From: Salvator merianae
Taxonomy: Eukaryota > Chordata > Lepidosauria > Squamata > Teiidae
Direction of reading: 5' to 3'
DNA length: 64,000 nt
Assembly: GCA_003586115.2 (NCBI GenBank)
Contig: QVOM02000115.1
Location: 3,612,435-3,676,434, forward strand
Shown one piece after another: positions 11,885 to 23,317 of the stretch (the stretch's first letter is position 1; each line of letters opens with the position of its first letter). The position numbers were made by a program, and so were the translations under genes. Below the pieces are notes generated by a model. It had not been told where the DNA came from. It was given only the letters and a program-made list of their open reading frames with translations, and did no database searches.

Positions 11885-11990
11885 TAGTCATTTGGGTATC
11901 ATTCGCATACTGATGGCACCCAACTCCAAACTACCTGATAACTTCTAGCAGCTTAAAGTAGATTCTAAAAATCAAGGGGGAGGGTAGCTG
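11885..11990. mobile_element. L2-like LINE fragment
   Basis: The phrases CATACTGATGGCACCCAACT, CTTCTAGCAGCTTAAAGTAG and AAATCAAGGGGGA closely match 9520-9603 in the same orientation, so this is another piece of the same minus-strand LINE family. Confidence 0.6.
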
Positions 11991-12045
11991 AAACCATTGG
12001 AGAAACATGATTTCTCCAAAAAAGTCCAGCACTGGAGTCATCTGA

Positions 12046-13207
12046 GGCCGCGGTCCGACAGCGTAAATTTAATCCGTATCAGAAGAGTACAAGGACTGAA
12101 TTCGTCTTCTGGTCGTTCCCACAGTTAACAGTTTAACACGGACTCAATTCATACCTGCTCGTTCCCACAGTGATATTTCCCGTGCTTGGCATGGAGAAAC
12201 AGTACCTTTTTTGCCTCCACCCCTTGCCAAATTCCCTTCCCTGTGCAGTCAGTGATTGGCTGCAGTCCCAACGTTCAAATCTTGACGTCACAGGGGCGGG
12301 AAAGTCAAGCTCCGCTCTCCGTATGTCCCCGCTGCTGCCTCAGAACATGGATTCACTTGGCAGCGTTACTAGTCATTCTCCATTTGCTCCTTCTCCCCAC
12401 TACAGCCTCTATCTACACAAGCAGAACTTTAAAACTATGTTCTTTTTAAAGCTTTTTAAAGGGGGCTTTTGAAATGCTGATGAATTTCTGCTCCCATGCA
12501 AGTGCACTTTAACGCAAATGCGCAATTTAAAAGTACACAAAAGCAGGGAGAGGTCCATAACAAAGGGAAAAAGTGGGGAGGGAATGGGGCTGTGTGCTGC
12601 CCACTTTTTCCCTTTGTTATGGACCTCTCCCTGCATTAGCGCTACTTTTAAATTACTTTTTAAATGGCAAAACTCATCTTGAGTGGGTTCTTTGTTGGGG
12701 CAAGAGGACTGCAACCCCAAACGGGCGCAGTTTATTTTTTGCTTTAAAGAGCAGACGGAAGTGGAGGAAGCCTTTAATTTCTTCCTAGCAGTGTCGAATG
12801 GGGGATAAAGAAAGAGAAAGCACCGCAGCTTAGCGAAGTAAAAAGGAAGCTGGTTTCTTTCTCCCTGGCAGCGACGGAAGGGGGGATAATGGAGGCAGAG
12901 GAAACTACTGCGCTTCCTGCCCACCCACAAAGTCTGTCATTGGACGGCACAAAATGGGGATCCCTCCCTCTGCATGCCCACAAAAAAGTACGGTCCCTCC
13001 CAAACAGTCTCCTTCCCTGTTCCCACATCGCAAAGTAAAGCGCGCTAACGATCTGGAACGGCTTGAGACTTCATTAAATCCGAATACAAAGTAGTCCGCA
13101 TTTCGCCGATATAGTCCAGAAAAACTTCGGAACAGCACGATCATGTTGGGACAGTGGGAACTGGAGACGGCCTGTAAACTGATTAAATGCCGTGTCGGAA
13201 TGCGGCC
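12046..13207. mobile_element. Non-autonomous Harbinger-type element, complete (1162 bp)
   Basis: The left end is GGCCGCGGTCCGACAGCG and the right end, inverted, is GGCCGCATTCCGACACGG; the inverted match extends into ATTTAAT about 25 bp in. A 3-bp TGA duplication sits at 12043-12045 and 13208-13210, as expected of PIF/Harbinger transposition. No transposase is encoded. The sequence matches the two outer arms of the 22665-31937 copy (12046-12400 with 22665-22944; 12410-12590 with 30440-30660; 12865-13207 with 31565-31937) and preserves the site into which the three-gene transposon inserted (GGATTCACTTGGCAGCG near 12350). High CpG content suggests moderate age. Open frames of up to 173 codons inside it show no protein family motifs. 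Confidence 0.85.
12543..12634. repeat. Perfect 35-bp inverted repeat with 22-bp spacer
   Basis: Arms at 12543-12577 and 12600-12634 are exact reverse complements (left arm begins GCAGGGAGAGGTCCATAAC). It lies inside the 12046-13207 element. The homologous stretch at 30620-30655 carries only the left arm, so the second arm is either a local inverted duplication here or was lost there. Confidence 0.9.
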
Positions 13208-13439
13208 TGAAGGTTGTTGCAATAAATTTCCAAAGAAGTTTGAGGATAAAATAACTCATCTTTAGGCCAAACCTGAATCATGCTGTTAATATAATATCTG
13301 ACGAAGTATTCAGGGAACCAACTGGTTCAGTTTTATAGGGTCACTTTCAGTTTTTGAGGCCCAGAGATATAGAGAAGACACTTATAGCTGCTCACCCTAC
13401 TGTGTACCCTCTTGAATCTTGATCATTTGGGTTCATGAG

Positions 13440-14040
13440 ACCGAGCTCTGGGGGGATTACTAGGAGATCCAGGATTCAGTAAATGCATCCTTGAGGGATG
13501 TGCTTGAAAGAAGCAGTGGTACATCCACTCTTAAAAAAGTCTTCCCTGGACCAAGAAGTAGAGATGTGCAAATTCAGTTTGGATTCTCTGGGTTGGATCA
13601 AACTGAATGGTTTGACCCAGTTCGAATCAAACTGAACCAGCTCCTGTTTAAAAGGGGCTAGTGCAATTCAACCCAAACCAGGGGTGTTCATTTGAACTGG
13701 GTCCAACTGAACAATACAGCTCAAATTATTTGAATTGACTGCATCTGGACCTTTACATTTACATTTACATTACATAGGACTTTTAAAATGTATTTTAATG
13801 TGTTTATTCTTGCTTTTTACTAATCAAATAATTTGCAAACTATCTGAGGTTCAATTTGAACAAGGTCAAGTTTGTTTGACCTGGTTTTAGATTGAACCAT
13901 ACCATGAACTTTTAGTTCATGCACATCTCTATCAAGAAGTCTGTTCCAACTCCCACATAGTACCAAATACTGTTTTTTGAGCAAGATATTAGAATTAGTG
14001 GTGGCTATGCAGCTGTAGGAGATCTTGGAGAAAAGCAATT
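13440..14040 (+). mobile_element. L2-like RT fragment split by a hAT MITE
   Basis: Around 13510-13560 the plus strand reads VVHPLLKKSSLDQEV, and after the insertion (from 13941) it continues CSNSHIVPN then an ISGG/AVGDLGE block, the usual order at the start of L2-type RT domains. The hAT element 13560-13932 interrupts the frame. Confidence 0.65.
13560..13932. mobile_element. hAT-type MITE nested in L2 fragment
   Basis: The termini are TAGAGATGTGCA and, inverted, TAGAGATGTGCATG. Direct repeat CAAGAAGT occurs at 13552-13559 and 13933-13940, an 8-bp duplication overlapping the terminal T. The interior is AT-rich without coding content and carries a TTTACA tandem repeat near 13750. Removing it rejoins the L2 reading frame context. 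Confidence 0.8.
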
Positions 14041-15140
14041 AACTTGACCCAGGCTGGACCCCCATACTGGCCATCTCTCTGAGTTTGGGCCAAATTATTT
14101 GAACTGGCCCAAGATGGGACCTGCATGTGTGATTTTGCCATAGAAATGTTTCTTCAGTCACAGTTTTCTTGCTCTCCAAGCCTAAACTGTGCTGTTGCAA
14201 AGGAGAACAGTGACATGAAACACTGCTGTAACCTTATAGAACCAACTTTCAATGGAGCAGCCAAAGCAAAGTTAGTGTTTTTCCATTATTTTCAATCATA
14301 CAAACTCACTAGGTAAGAAATGTGCAGGAAAGCAGGCACACTATGTGACATGCACAGAAATGACAAAGGAAGGTGAGCACTATTCAGAAGCAACAGATGT
14401 AAAGGGCAAAGTCCTTCTAGTGCTAAAAAATGTTTATTATCATAAACAAATTGCCCAGTGTATTTTCAGATTTTCTTCAGTGCACTAGAATGATTCACTG
14501 GATGTGTTGCAATAAACATCCTTCTATTGTTCTTGTCAAGGAAGGAAATGTGATTTTTTAATTTTAATTTTATTGTTATTATTATTTGTACTTTGAGCAC
14601 ATTGCTTTAATTCATGTAGCAAATTCAAAGCTGCTTATTTTATCTCAGTTGTCCAGTTTTGGGTTGTTTTGCTGTGTTCCATAGTTCTGGTTTGAACCTA
14701 AGCTTTCAAGAATCCATCTTCAGAGGATCTGACTGTTAGAAGAGTCAAATGCAACTGATGGTCTCTTAGACCTTGTCACTCATCTTAAGGATGTTGGTTG
14801 TATACAGATGTGTTGTTTTGCTCCTGGATGTTGGTTCTTTGTGTAAATTGTTGACAATGACTCATTGATTCTTTTTTGATTGTTGTCCATTAGCATAGTC
14901 CTTAGTGGTGTATTGTTAAGGATGAGTCCTTGGTTGCTTCTCAGTTGTTGTCTATTAGCATAATCCTTAACTATGGGTTCTTGTTTTGTTGTGTGGTTGC
15001 TCGCCTTGTGTTGCTATGCATTTCCTCTGTTGCTAATGGTTTGTTTTGTTTATTTTTAAAGACAGTCTTCCAAGTCTTGCTGAGGAATAGTCTTTGGTCC
15101 CTGTTAAAATCATTTAGGTGTTTTATTTTGATGACCTCCC
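14041..15140. other. AT-rich unassigned sequence
   Basis: No supported gene. Short frames (for example 14125-14316 and 14930-15148) show no recognisable domain. Confidence 0.45.
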
Positions 15141-15144
15141 TTTT

Positions 15145-16080
15145 ATAAGAACATAATATAAGAGGAACCTTGCTGGATCAGGCCACAACCCATCTAGTCC
15201 AGTATCAATTGATTCTGGGCATTCTCAAGCAGAAGACAAAGGCAAAATCCTCACCTGCTTTCAACTCCTTGCAAATGGCTTTTAGAGGCATCCTGTTCAT
15301 CTGTCCAGCCTGGAGATGGTACCTAGGCATCCATTCTAGTAACCATTGATATATCTATCCATGAATTTGTTTAACCCCTTCTTGGAGCTATCTAGGCTAG
15401 TTGCTGTCACCACCTCTTCTGGTAGTAAATTCCGAAGATTGATGATTTACTGGGTGAAAAAAATGCTTTCCTTTGTTGATCCTAACTCTACTGTCCATCA
15501 GCTTCATAAAGTGCCCTCTGATTCTAGTGGTCTGCCATATGAAAAAGAATTATTCTTGATTCACCTTTTTCTCACCATGCAAGATTTTATTTAGTTCAAT
15601 CAGGTCAGCTCTTAAGAGCAGCCTGATCTCGTAAGGGAGGTATTCCAGCCCCTGTATCATTCTGGTTAGCCTTTTCTGTACATTTTCCAGATCCACAATA
15701 TCCTTTCTAAAGTGTGGTCCCACTATAGATTTATAAAGAGGCATAATATTTGCCAACTTATTTTCTATTATCTCCCTTACTAACCCTATCACTCAATTTG
15801 CTTTTCTTCACCGTTGCTGCTATGCACTGGATCAACACCTTCATTGATAAGTCCATCAGAACCCCCAAGGTCCATTTCCTGGTCTGCCACAGAAAGCTCA
15901 GCCCCATCAGTTGATAGGTATAACTGAGGCTTTTTACCCCAATGTGCATCATTCTGTATTTAATAAGATTGAAGTACATTTGACACTTGGAGAGTATGCC
16001 ATCATTTCTTTGAAAACTGATAGTTCTGCATTCCTCAGAAGTCATTTGCAATATAGGCCCAAGGTTACTGTCTCCCTCTG
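15145..16080 (-). mobile_element. CR1/L3-type LINE, minus strand, degenerate
   Basis: The inverted 3' end is visible from 15147 (AGGAACCTTGCTGGATCAGG, then CCATCTAGTCC). Farther along, minus-strand frames give YKSIVGPHFRKDIVDLENVQ with LTRMIQGLEYLPYEIRL, and TLGVLMDLSMKVLIQC. It is the same segment of CR1 ORF2 as in the copy at 3030, but with frameshifts and deletions, so older. Confidence 0.85.
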
Positions 16081-16900
16081 AGCTTCAGAATCACTTCCAT
16101 TCAGGTTAATTTGTCACCACTTGCCTTGCTGTAGGTGTAACAGAAATAAATACATAATTCAAACTATGATTCAGACAGACTTTGTACATTGTACACTGTA
16201 CTCTTCGTTTCGCAGCCTGAGTCGAAAAGTAATCATTCATCCGGTATTAACAAAAAAGAATTATTTAAAAGGTGGATTTTCCTTGATCAAAGAAGAACTG
16301 CCTTATCTCCTAGCCACAAAAGAGCAATCTATTAGCCCTATTGTGGTTAAAAAGATAATGGCATTTTCCTGTTTATGCTACAGTGATCTGAGTGACCATC
16401 CTTGTTATCTTCTTCTAGAATGAGAAAATCCAGGCAGACATACATATTTTTCAGTCAAGGGCACATTATACTCAGCAGTTTGTTTCAAGTACTATACATG
16501 TATTATAGAATATGATCAAGTTCCAGGCTATTGAAGAGTCACCTTTCTTCAGTGGAGTCCTATTCTTGGCTGCACCAATAATAGAGGTGCAGCAATAGGT
16601 TGCTGTGAATGTAATGACTGCCACGGCCTCCTTGATCTCCCTCAAGTGCTCTGAGCCTCCATTGATCAGACCATGGTCTGGTGGCACTAACTCATCATAT
16701 CTACTTTTCTGGCTGTCTCTGGAAGAGTGTGCAATGTGCTCGATTTTGTTTGCCTTTGGTAAAAAATCTATTCCTGGCAAATTGTTTTGCAGAGACGTCC
16801 AAATAGAAGTAAATCTCAAGCCATCCAAGATGGGGGCCAATCCTCATGAATGCTCCGTCAAGACAAGGTTGGGCCACGTGCAAGCAGTAGTATGGTACAT
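16081..16900. other. Unassigned, probably old repeat next to BovB
   Basis: No clear domain on either strand. The long open frame at 16605-17165 on the plus strand runs antisense through BovB and has no motif of its own. It may include diverged BovB sequence. Confidence 0.4.
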
Positions 16901-18080
16901 CTTTCCCTTTCTCATTTGCCTTTTGCGTTCCTTCTTTTCTTTCTTTGTAAAGTCTCATCAAACAGCCAATTTTCTTTCTTGCTCTTTTTCTTTGGGATGC
17001 GTTTTGTTGCTGATTCCTGTACAATGTCACAAACATGTTCATGGTTCTTCAGGCACTCTTTCTACCAGATCTAATCCCTTAAATCTATTCATCACCTCCA
17101 CTGTATATTCATATGGGATATTATTTAGTCATACCTGGTGGTTTTCCTTATTTTTTTCAACTTAACTCTGACTTTTGCAATAAAAAGCTCATGATCTGAA
17201 CCACAGTCAGCTTCAGGTTTTGTTGTTACTGACTGTATAGAATTTCTCTTTCTTTGACTGCAACGTATATACTCAATCTGATTTCAGTATTGACCATCTG
17301 TGTTTAGTTGCCTCTTGGACTGTTAGAAAAGAGTGTTTGGTATAACTAGTGAGTTTCCCTGGCTAAACTCTATCAGTCTGTGCCCTGCTTCATTTTGTAC
17401 TCCAAGGCGAAACTTGTCTATTATTCCAGTTATCTTTTGATTTCCTGCTTTAGCATTCCAATCCCCTATGATGAAAATGACATCTTGGCCACAGTAGTAG
17501 ATATAATGGTCATCTGAATTAAATTCACCTATTCCTGTCCATTTGATGTCTCCTAAGATAATTGATGCTCAGTCTTGCCATCTCATGTTTAACCACAAAG
17601 ATCTTACATTTTAGGTGCGGAACGGCGGCAGCCGAGCGTGAGCTGCTGCTCACTCCTGCTGCCGGATGACTGCCGGGTGTGCGCACGTGCCGACCGGCAT
17701 GCACACCAGGTGGTGGTGCACGCGAGCGTGCCGGCAGGCGGCGGGCGGGGCGAGTGAGCGTGCGTGCGTGCCGGTGAAATGGCGAAACGGCCGCCGGGCG
17801 GGCCCAGCGCACCAGCAGGTGCCGCCCCCGACAACGCGCCACCTGGGGCGCACCACCACCCACGCCCCCCTTGCTACGCCTATACAATATTGTTCCTTAC
17901 ATTCCATTCACCACCAGACACATCCACAGCTGAGGGTCTTTTCAGCTTTGGCCTGGCGACTTCACGCTTTCTAGGGCTACTTGTAGTTGTCCTTCACTTT
18001 TCCCCAACAGCTTATTGGACACCTTCTGACCAGAGGGGCTCATCTTCCTTTAAATTCTTTATTAAAAAGTTGCAAATAGA
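16901..18080 (-). mobile_element. BovB (RTE-clade) LINE fragment, interrupted
   Basis: Minus-strand frames encode parts of the RTE/BovB endonuclease: IGDWNAKAGNQKITGIIDKF near 17480, FRLGVQNEAGHRLIEFSQGN near 17400, TKPEADCGSDHELFIAKVRV near 17200, and RARKKIGCLM-type sequence at about 16970. The SDHE-type endonuclease motif is present (GSDHEL). Frame breaks are frequent. The stretch 17896-18075 continues upstream ORF sequence. A 285-bp GC-rich insertion (17611-17895) splits the two parts. BovB is widespread in squamates and ruminants through horizontal transfer, which supports a squamate source. Confidence 0.75.
17611..17895. mobile_element. GC-rich insertion in BovB, probably hAT-type non-autonomous
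   Basis: This 285-bp block is strikingly GC- and CpG-rich between AT-rich flanks. It is flanked by the 8-bp direct repeat CTTACATT (17603-17610 and 17896-17903). On the minus strand it begins near TATAGGCGTAGCAAGGGGGG; a GGCGTAGC terminus is known for some vertebrate hAT elements. The left end does not clearly invert to the right end. Overlapping open frames here (up to 120 codons) are a consequence of high GC. Confidence 0.55.
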
Positions 18081-18266
18081 GCATATTTTCTCACTTCTTT
18101 GAGCAATACTTCATATGAAAATGGGCAATAGGAAGTACATCTTGATTTTTCATGGATTTATCATCCTAGGAATATCTTGCTGGCATTTTATTATGCATTC
18201 CCACAAGCAACTGTTGGCACATATTTTTAGGAATTCATGACATCAAGGTGAATCCTTTTCAGGTAG

Positions 18267-18268
<2 letters not shown>

Positions 18269-18325
<57 letters not shown>
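18269..18325. repeat. Compound (TA)n(GA)n microsatellite
   Basis: About 14 TA units are followed directly by about 14 GA units. It sits just beyond the 3' end of the minus-strand L1. Confidence 0.95.
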
Positions 18326-18335
<10 letters not shown>

Positions 18336-18339
18336 GTTT

Positions 18340-19860
18340 GTATATATACAAATATTAAATTATAAACTAATACACAAAACAAAACACAATACACTCAAAC
18401 CAATAAGACCAAACAAAAACAAAACAAATGAAAAGACACCCTATTCTAAGTGTCTCCTTCCACATGGGCCCCTGTACACCTTTCTCTTTTAAAAGTTGCA
18501 TAATCTTAGAGGCCTTAAACACCATTCTTATGTTAACCATCTGTTTAAAAATATCTTTTCAGCCAAATCTATGAAAGATCTTCTGTTCAATTCATCTATG
18601 CATGGGTTCCAAATTAATCTCAGTTGAATATTATCGACTCCCTCTAATCTTGACTATTTCACTGAAAGATATTCATTCATCTTCTGTTTCCATCCTGCTT
18701 TATACTATTCTGTTAGTCAGATTCAAAGCATACTTTCAGTTATGCACAATACACTGTTGGGTTACCGCCATCAAGAGTTGTAATAGTTTCTGTCCCTCTA
18801 TTCCAATATTCAAACCCGAAAAATCATGTAATAAAAGTATTTTAGAAATTCATGGCATGTGGGTTTGTAGCATTCTTCTCATGATTCTGTGTCTTTTTCC
18901 CCAAAATCATTTAATTGGGGGACAATTATAGCACATAATAGTAGTATGTTGGTTTGTCTCCACACCCCCTCCAACAACCTCTGTTATTATTCCTTAATAT
19001 ATGTGCCATACATAATGGTGTATAATACCATCTATAAATGAGCTTAATAAAAGTCTCTTTGTTTGTTACTGAAGTATGCCAGCTTTGTTTGTTCTTATTA
19101 TTTTGTTCCATTCAGTATCAGATATTACTGATTAGATATCAGTCTCCTGTAGCTGTTTAAGAGATACCATCTGTGTATCCTAGGTGGAAATTAAATGAAC
19201 ATATACATTGGAAATTATGACTTTTAAGGACCCTGTGGCTTGTTTCAGTAGTTTTTTCAAATTTACATGTGGGTCTTGTCAAAGCTCTTGTTATTTCAGG
19301 GGACTTTAACATCTTTTCTATAACCAACAATATAAACCATCTTGGTCTCTTCTAAAAAAATCACTTCCTTAATTTCATTCATTCTTATATCTTTATTGGG
19401 TGTAAAACAGTCTCCTATAGTGATAAATCCCTTTCTTCCCAACCTTCTAATACCTTCCTTGGATAATGCAGAAATTATTTTCTGATGATTCTTTATAGGA
19501 GTCAGTAAAGAAGTAGATGGCAAAAGTTTGTGCTGCCAATTATGCCATACTTTCATTTGCTCTTTTATTATAGGATTTTGTTGATTTATATCACTTCTTT
19601 GCAGTAGTGTATGGTATCATTGTTGATAATTTTTCTTGAAATATTTCATATTTTCTCCACTTAGGTTGGGGTGTGTGATTAGAGTGTAAAGCACTGACTA
19701 TTACTGTTGCTTGAAAATAAAATACAAGATTCGGCATACCCCAGCCCCCTTGTGCGATGGTTTTTGAGCAATTCTTAGAATTACAGTAAACACAAATATT
19801 TGAATAGCTTGTTCTATTATACTGAGCAGATCTTTAGGAGGGGCTAATGGTATTTGTTGG
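18340..19860 (-). mobile_element. L1 LINE ORF2 3' part, degenerate, minus strand
   Basis: Minus-strand frames contain KLIYRWYYTPLCMAHI followed by CWRGCGDKPTYYYY, which corresponds to the C-terminal cysteine-containing region of L1 ORF2, and VWHNWQHKLLPSTSLLTPI farther upstream. Many stops and shifts occur. The 3' end is toward 18340, at the microsatellite. Confidence 0.65.
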
Positions 19861-19900
19861 TACAGAAATAGCATTCAGGTACTGTGAAGATACAGCCTTA

Positions 19901-20412
19901 GGGAGTTTTTACACTTACCTTTACTAAACTGCTCCAGTGGGACTGGATCAGTCAGAGTGATCCACCAGCTGGAGTAGTCTAACTGTCCTGGATCAAGGCC
20001 ACCTGCATTTGGATGGCTGTTCTGGGACACCCTTCACACTGGCTCCAATGCTCAGGTAAACAAAAGTTTCTGGCCTTGGGGGCCCTAGGGGACCGATCTC
20101 AGCAGTGCAGCAAGGAGTTCTGCCAAAATTTGTCCCCCACGGAAAACTGGACTATGGAGGCACGCCATGTTCACACATTTCTGTGATTCAATTTAGCAAC
20201 CACTAGTCTGTCCATAGACCTTTTTTAAAAAGGTCTGCCAATATCCCAGACTAAGCAGCCCTTTTACTCCTCCTGGTCCGCAATATACTCCATCGGCATT
20301 GGACAGAGTGTGCTAGCAGAGGGTAGGGGTTTCCCTTGGATCATATCAAGGTACAGAAGGACGGCTTCTGGGCCCCTTGCTATACTAGTTTAGTGGCAAA
20401 TGTGGAAAGCCC
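19901..20412. mobile_element. Harbinger-type MITE (GGGCTTTCCACATTT termini)
   Basis: The left end reads GGGAGTTTTTACACTTACC; the right end inverted reads GGGCTTTCCACATTTGCCAC. Flanks are TTA on the left and TTT on the right, a near-match to a 3-bp duplication. The interior phrase CTCCAGTGGGACTGGATCAG recurs at 33070, so 33041-33205 is a shorter relative. Confidence 0.55.
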
Positions 20413-22661
20413 TTTGGATTCACTGTAATATCATTCCAAGTTGCAGCCAGTAGCAGTTTTGTGGAAGCAGTTTTAGTCACAAGGTGAGGTGGTCAAACTG
20501 ATGAACTACCACTGTAGTTCTCACTTACTGGAAAGCTGCCCCTAACACTTCGGAGATCCTTCAGAGCAGAAGATATATTGCAGAGAACTCTAATAGCAGT
20601 GAATGAGGAAGAAGGAACTGGTGAAAAAGGTTTCTTGTTTCGTGTAAGAAGACCTAGTATTTGGAAGTACAAGCTTACGAATAGGCACAATCTCCAATAA
20701 TCCCTTGAGTTTCTCTACAGCAAACTTCTCACTACTTTCTCAGCTTACTTTAACCTCAAATTGCTATGCAGAGAGAAAGATCATATAAAATGCAGTTGTT
20801 TGGATTTCACCTGGTAAAGTGACCATGCCATGATTTAGATTCTAAACATTAATCACTAGCCTTTCCCTGGAAATATACAATGGCAAACCACTTCTGTATC
20901 TGTGCCGTGAAAAATGTACAGAGGTGCTCATGTAGTCAACAGGGAGTCGTCTACAACTTGTGGTATCTAACAGCAACAAAAAGGGCTCATTATGACTTAT
21001 TTGTTACAATATTTCAGGAGAAGTCTTTATGAATATGAAGTTTTTGATTTCCTGAATTCTCTAAAGCATGTCTATATATAAAGCTGAATATTTGATTTTG
21101 AATAGGTGCTTATTCAGTTCTCCTTTGTGAAATTGGAAAACTGTGAATCTGACTGAATATTTGAAAGGCATCTTATTAATAGTATCCAGAGCTCAAGCAC
21201 CTCTGTTCCATTTTCTCTGAAGGAAAGCAGATATATATTTTTAAAAAGCTGTTTATTTCTGTGTTGCTTAGAAATAGCTTAGTAGAGATTAGCAGAGTGT
21301 GAGTGGAATCTAATTATGTCACTGTTTATCACAAATAACTCTTGATTTTGTATTAAGTCAACTTGACAGGTCAATTTAATTGCCACATGTAACTCAGAAT
21401 GCTTTCTGAGCACAAGAGTTCTAATGTGCTCTCAAATGGATCAACTTCCTTTATCTTGATAAACCTGCTGTATCTAGTTATTTCCTCTCCAGTACTGAAA
21501 TATCAATTTAAATTTGACATCTCTGTTGGAGGCTTTTCCTTTGACTATACCCCACATCATGAAAACTTTTGATAATGCCATCTCTTTGCATATTCTGTAA
21601 GCTTCAAATCTTATCAAGTCAACCAACTTATGGCTATTCAGCAAGAAGTTCATTCTACATCACTTTGCATCTCTATGCCCATGGTCACACTACCACAGAC
21701 TAGTTCATGCTAGGGTACAATTGGGATTCAATGTGTTTTTGGTTTTTTGATCACACCCATCAAATTGAATGCTGACTCAGCTTTTCTTTGTCCATATTTT
21801 TTAGTCTCCTTGGCCTTAGTCTGGTGGCAGGATACCTTTTTCTCTCCGCCCCTCCCATCCTTCTCTTCCCTGTGCCTTCTGTGATTGGATGCAGTTCTGT
21901 CAATCATATTTTGGCTTCTCAGGGAGGGTACAGCCAGCTCCCTCTGTTCCCACCCCTGCCTGTTGACCATCTATTATAATTTATCTCTGTCTCTTTCACA
22001 CATGCACACATGCATACTAGGAGCAGAGGCAGGGAACTCACAGAAAGATTTGTGGCATGGCTTTCAGTTTGTTTTCTTAGCAATCCTGAAGATGATACAG
22101 CTAGAACTTTAGCTGGCTAGAACTTGGGGTATATTTTGATAGTCTTCTGTCCCTTTGATCATTTTGTCCATCTCCCTGTACACCTCCTGCCCTGCAGCCT
22201 CTTCTGTTCTGCCCCTTCCCTGGAGCAGGAGGAGGTATCAACACCGGTGGCTGCCAGGAAATGCTTTCTTATTTGCTTCCATCCCTGTTTGCCTCTGAGT
22301 TTTGCACAATTATGTAATTCTGCTTCCTTGCTGAAACACTCTCCCTTAGGATGGGATCACAAATCCCATGTTCCTCTTCTGTAAGCAGAAAGGACAAAAT
22401 CTGCACAGACTCAATCTGCTCTTTTCTCCTTCTCCCTCCCTCTTTTACTTTCCCTCCTCTTCCTCCTCATACAAATAAGTAGCATTAAACCCATGTGTTA
22501 TGATTTAGGCAGAAGAAACCCCACAATATTCAGCAAGGGTTATGTCTTCTTTATAAAAAGGGAAGAGGCAGGTGGTGAGATGAGACAAGGAGGAGGTGAG
22601 GGGAACCAGAATCATTGATCAGCTTGAAGATTTCTGTGTCACAAGGTAGAAAGAAGGAAAC
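20413..22661. other. Unassigned AT-rich sequence with one degenerate repeat
   Basis: No gene was found. The only recognisable piece is the diverged repeat at 21820-21965. A pyrimidine-rich stretch lies at 22410-22470. Confidence 0.5.
21820..21965. mobile_element. Possible diverged copy of the 12046-type Harbinger element
   Basis: The sequence runs parallel with 12210-12345 of the complete element: CTTCCCTGTGC, GTGATTGG(A/C)TGCAGT and AGCTCC(C/G)CTCT occur in the same order and spacing. Termini are not preserved. Confidence 0.45.
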
Positions 22662-22944
22662 AGAGGCCGCAGTCGGACATCGTCAAAGCAGAGATATGTA
22701 ATCCGTATAGAAGAGTATGCGTAGTGAATTCGTCCTTTGGTCGTCCTCTGGTCATTCCCACAGTTACAATTTATCACGGAGTCAATTCGTACTTGCTCGT
22801 TCCCACACTGATATTTCCCGTGTCTCCACCCCTCGTCAAAATCTCCTCCCTATGCAGTCAGCGATTGGCTGCAGTCCCAACGTTCAAATCTTGACATCAC
22901 GGGGCGGGAAAGTCAAGCTCTGCTCTTGCTGCTGCCTGGATTCA

Positions 22945-22958
22945 GGGTGTGATCACAC
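22945..22958 (+). repeat. Left terminal inverted repeat of the three-gene transposon
   Basis: GGGTGTGATCACAC pairs with the right end at 30398-30411 with two mismatches. The sequence following it (CpG-rich, to 23317) contains short direct and inverted motifs and would be the transposase 5' region. Confidence 0.85.
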
Positions 22959-23317
22959 TGCCCCCGTTTAGTCGCATGTCCTCAAGTATGCGCGTCCACT
23001 TAAATGTGAAAGGTAGATATACGCCGTACATATTTATCCTTGCATACACGGGTACAACCGCGCACCTTACCGTCACACTGTCTGCTGGAGTCGACTTAAT
23101 TAGCGCCACAGTAACCTTTAGCAACCGATGCTCCGCTGTGATAGGTCCGCTGATGGCGGTGACGTCTTTGGGCTTCAATTGGTTGTTTCAGCTACATTGC
23201 TGCTATTGGTTTAAACTCCTGTCCATGACGTTTCCGGTTTGTTTATCGCTTGCACTTCCTTCCTCGTGCTGATCTCCATTTTCCTCTATTGTTGTCTGTT
23301 CGAGCAGTCTGCAGGAA

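Noticed and set aside
12409..12930. 173-codon minus-strand frame
   Set aside because: Inside the non-autonomous Harbinger element and spanning its inverted repeat; the related copies do not keep the frame.
16605..17165. 186-codon plus-strand frame
   Set aside because: Antisense to BovB in its second half, with no domain.
17525..17974. Overlapping GC-rich frames on both strands
   Set aside because: High GC removes stops; composition is Arg/Pro/Ala/His-rich in every frame and crosses the insertion borders.
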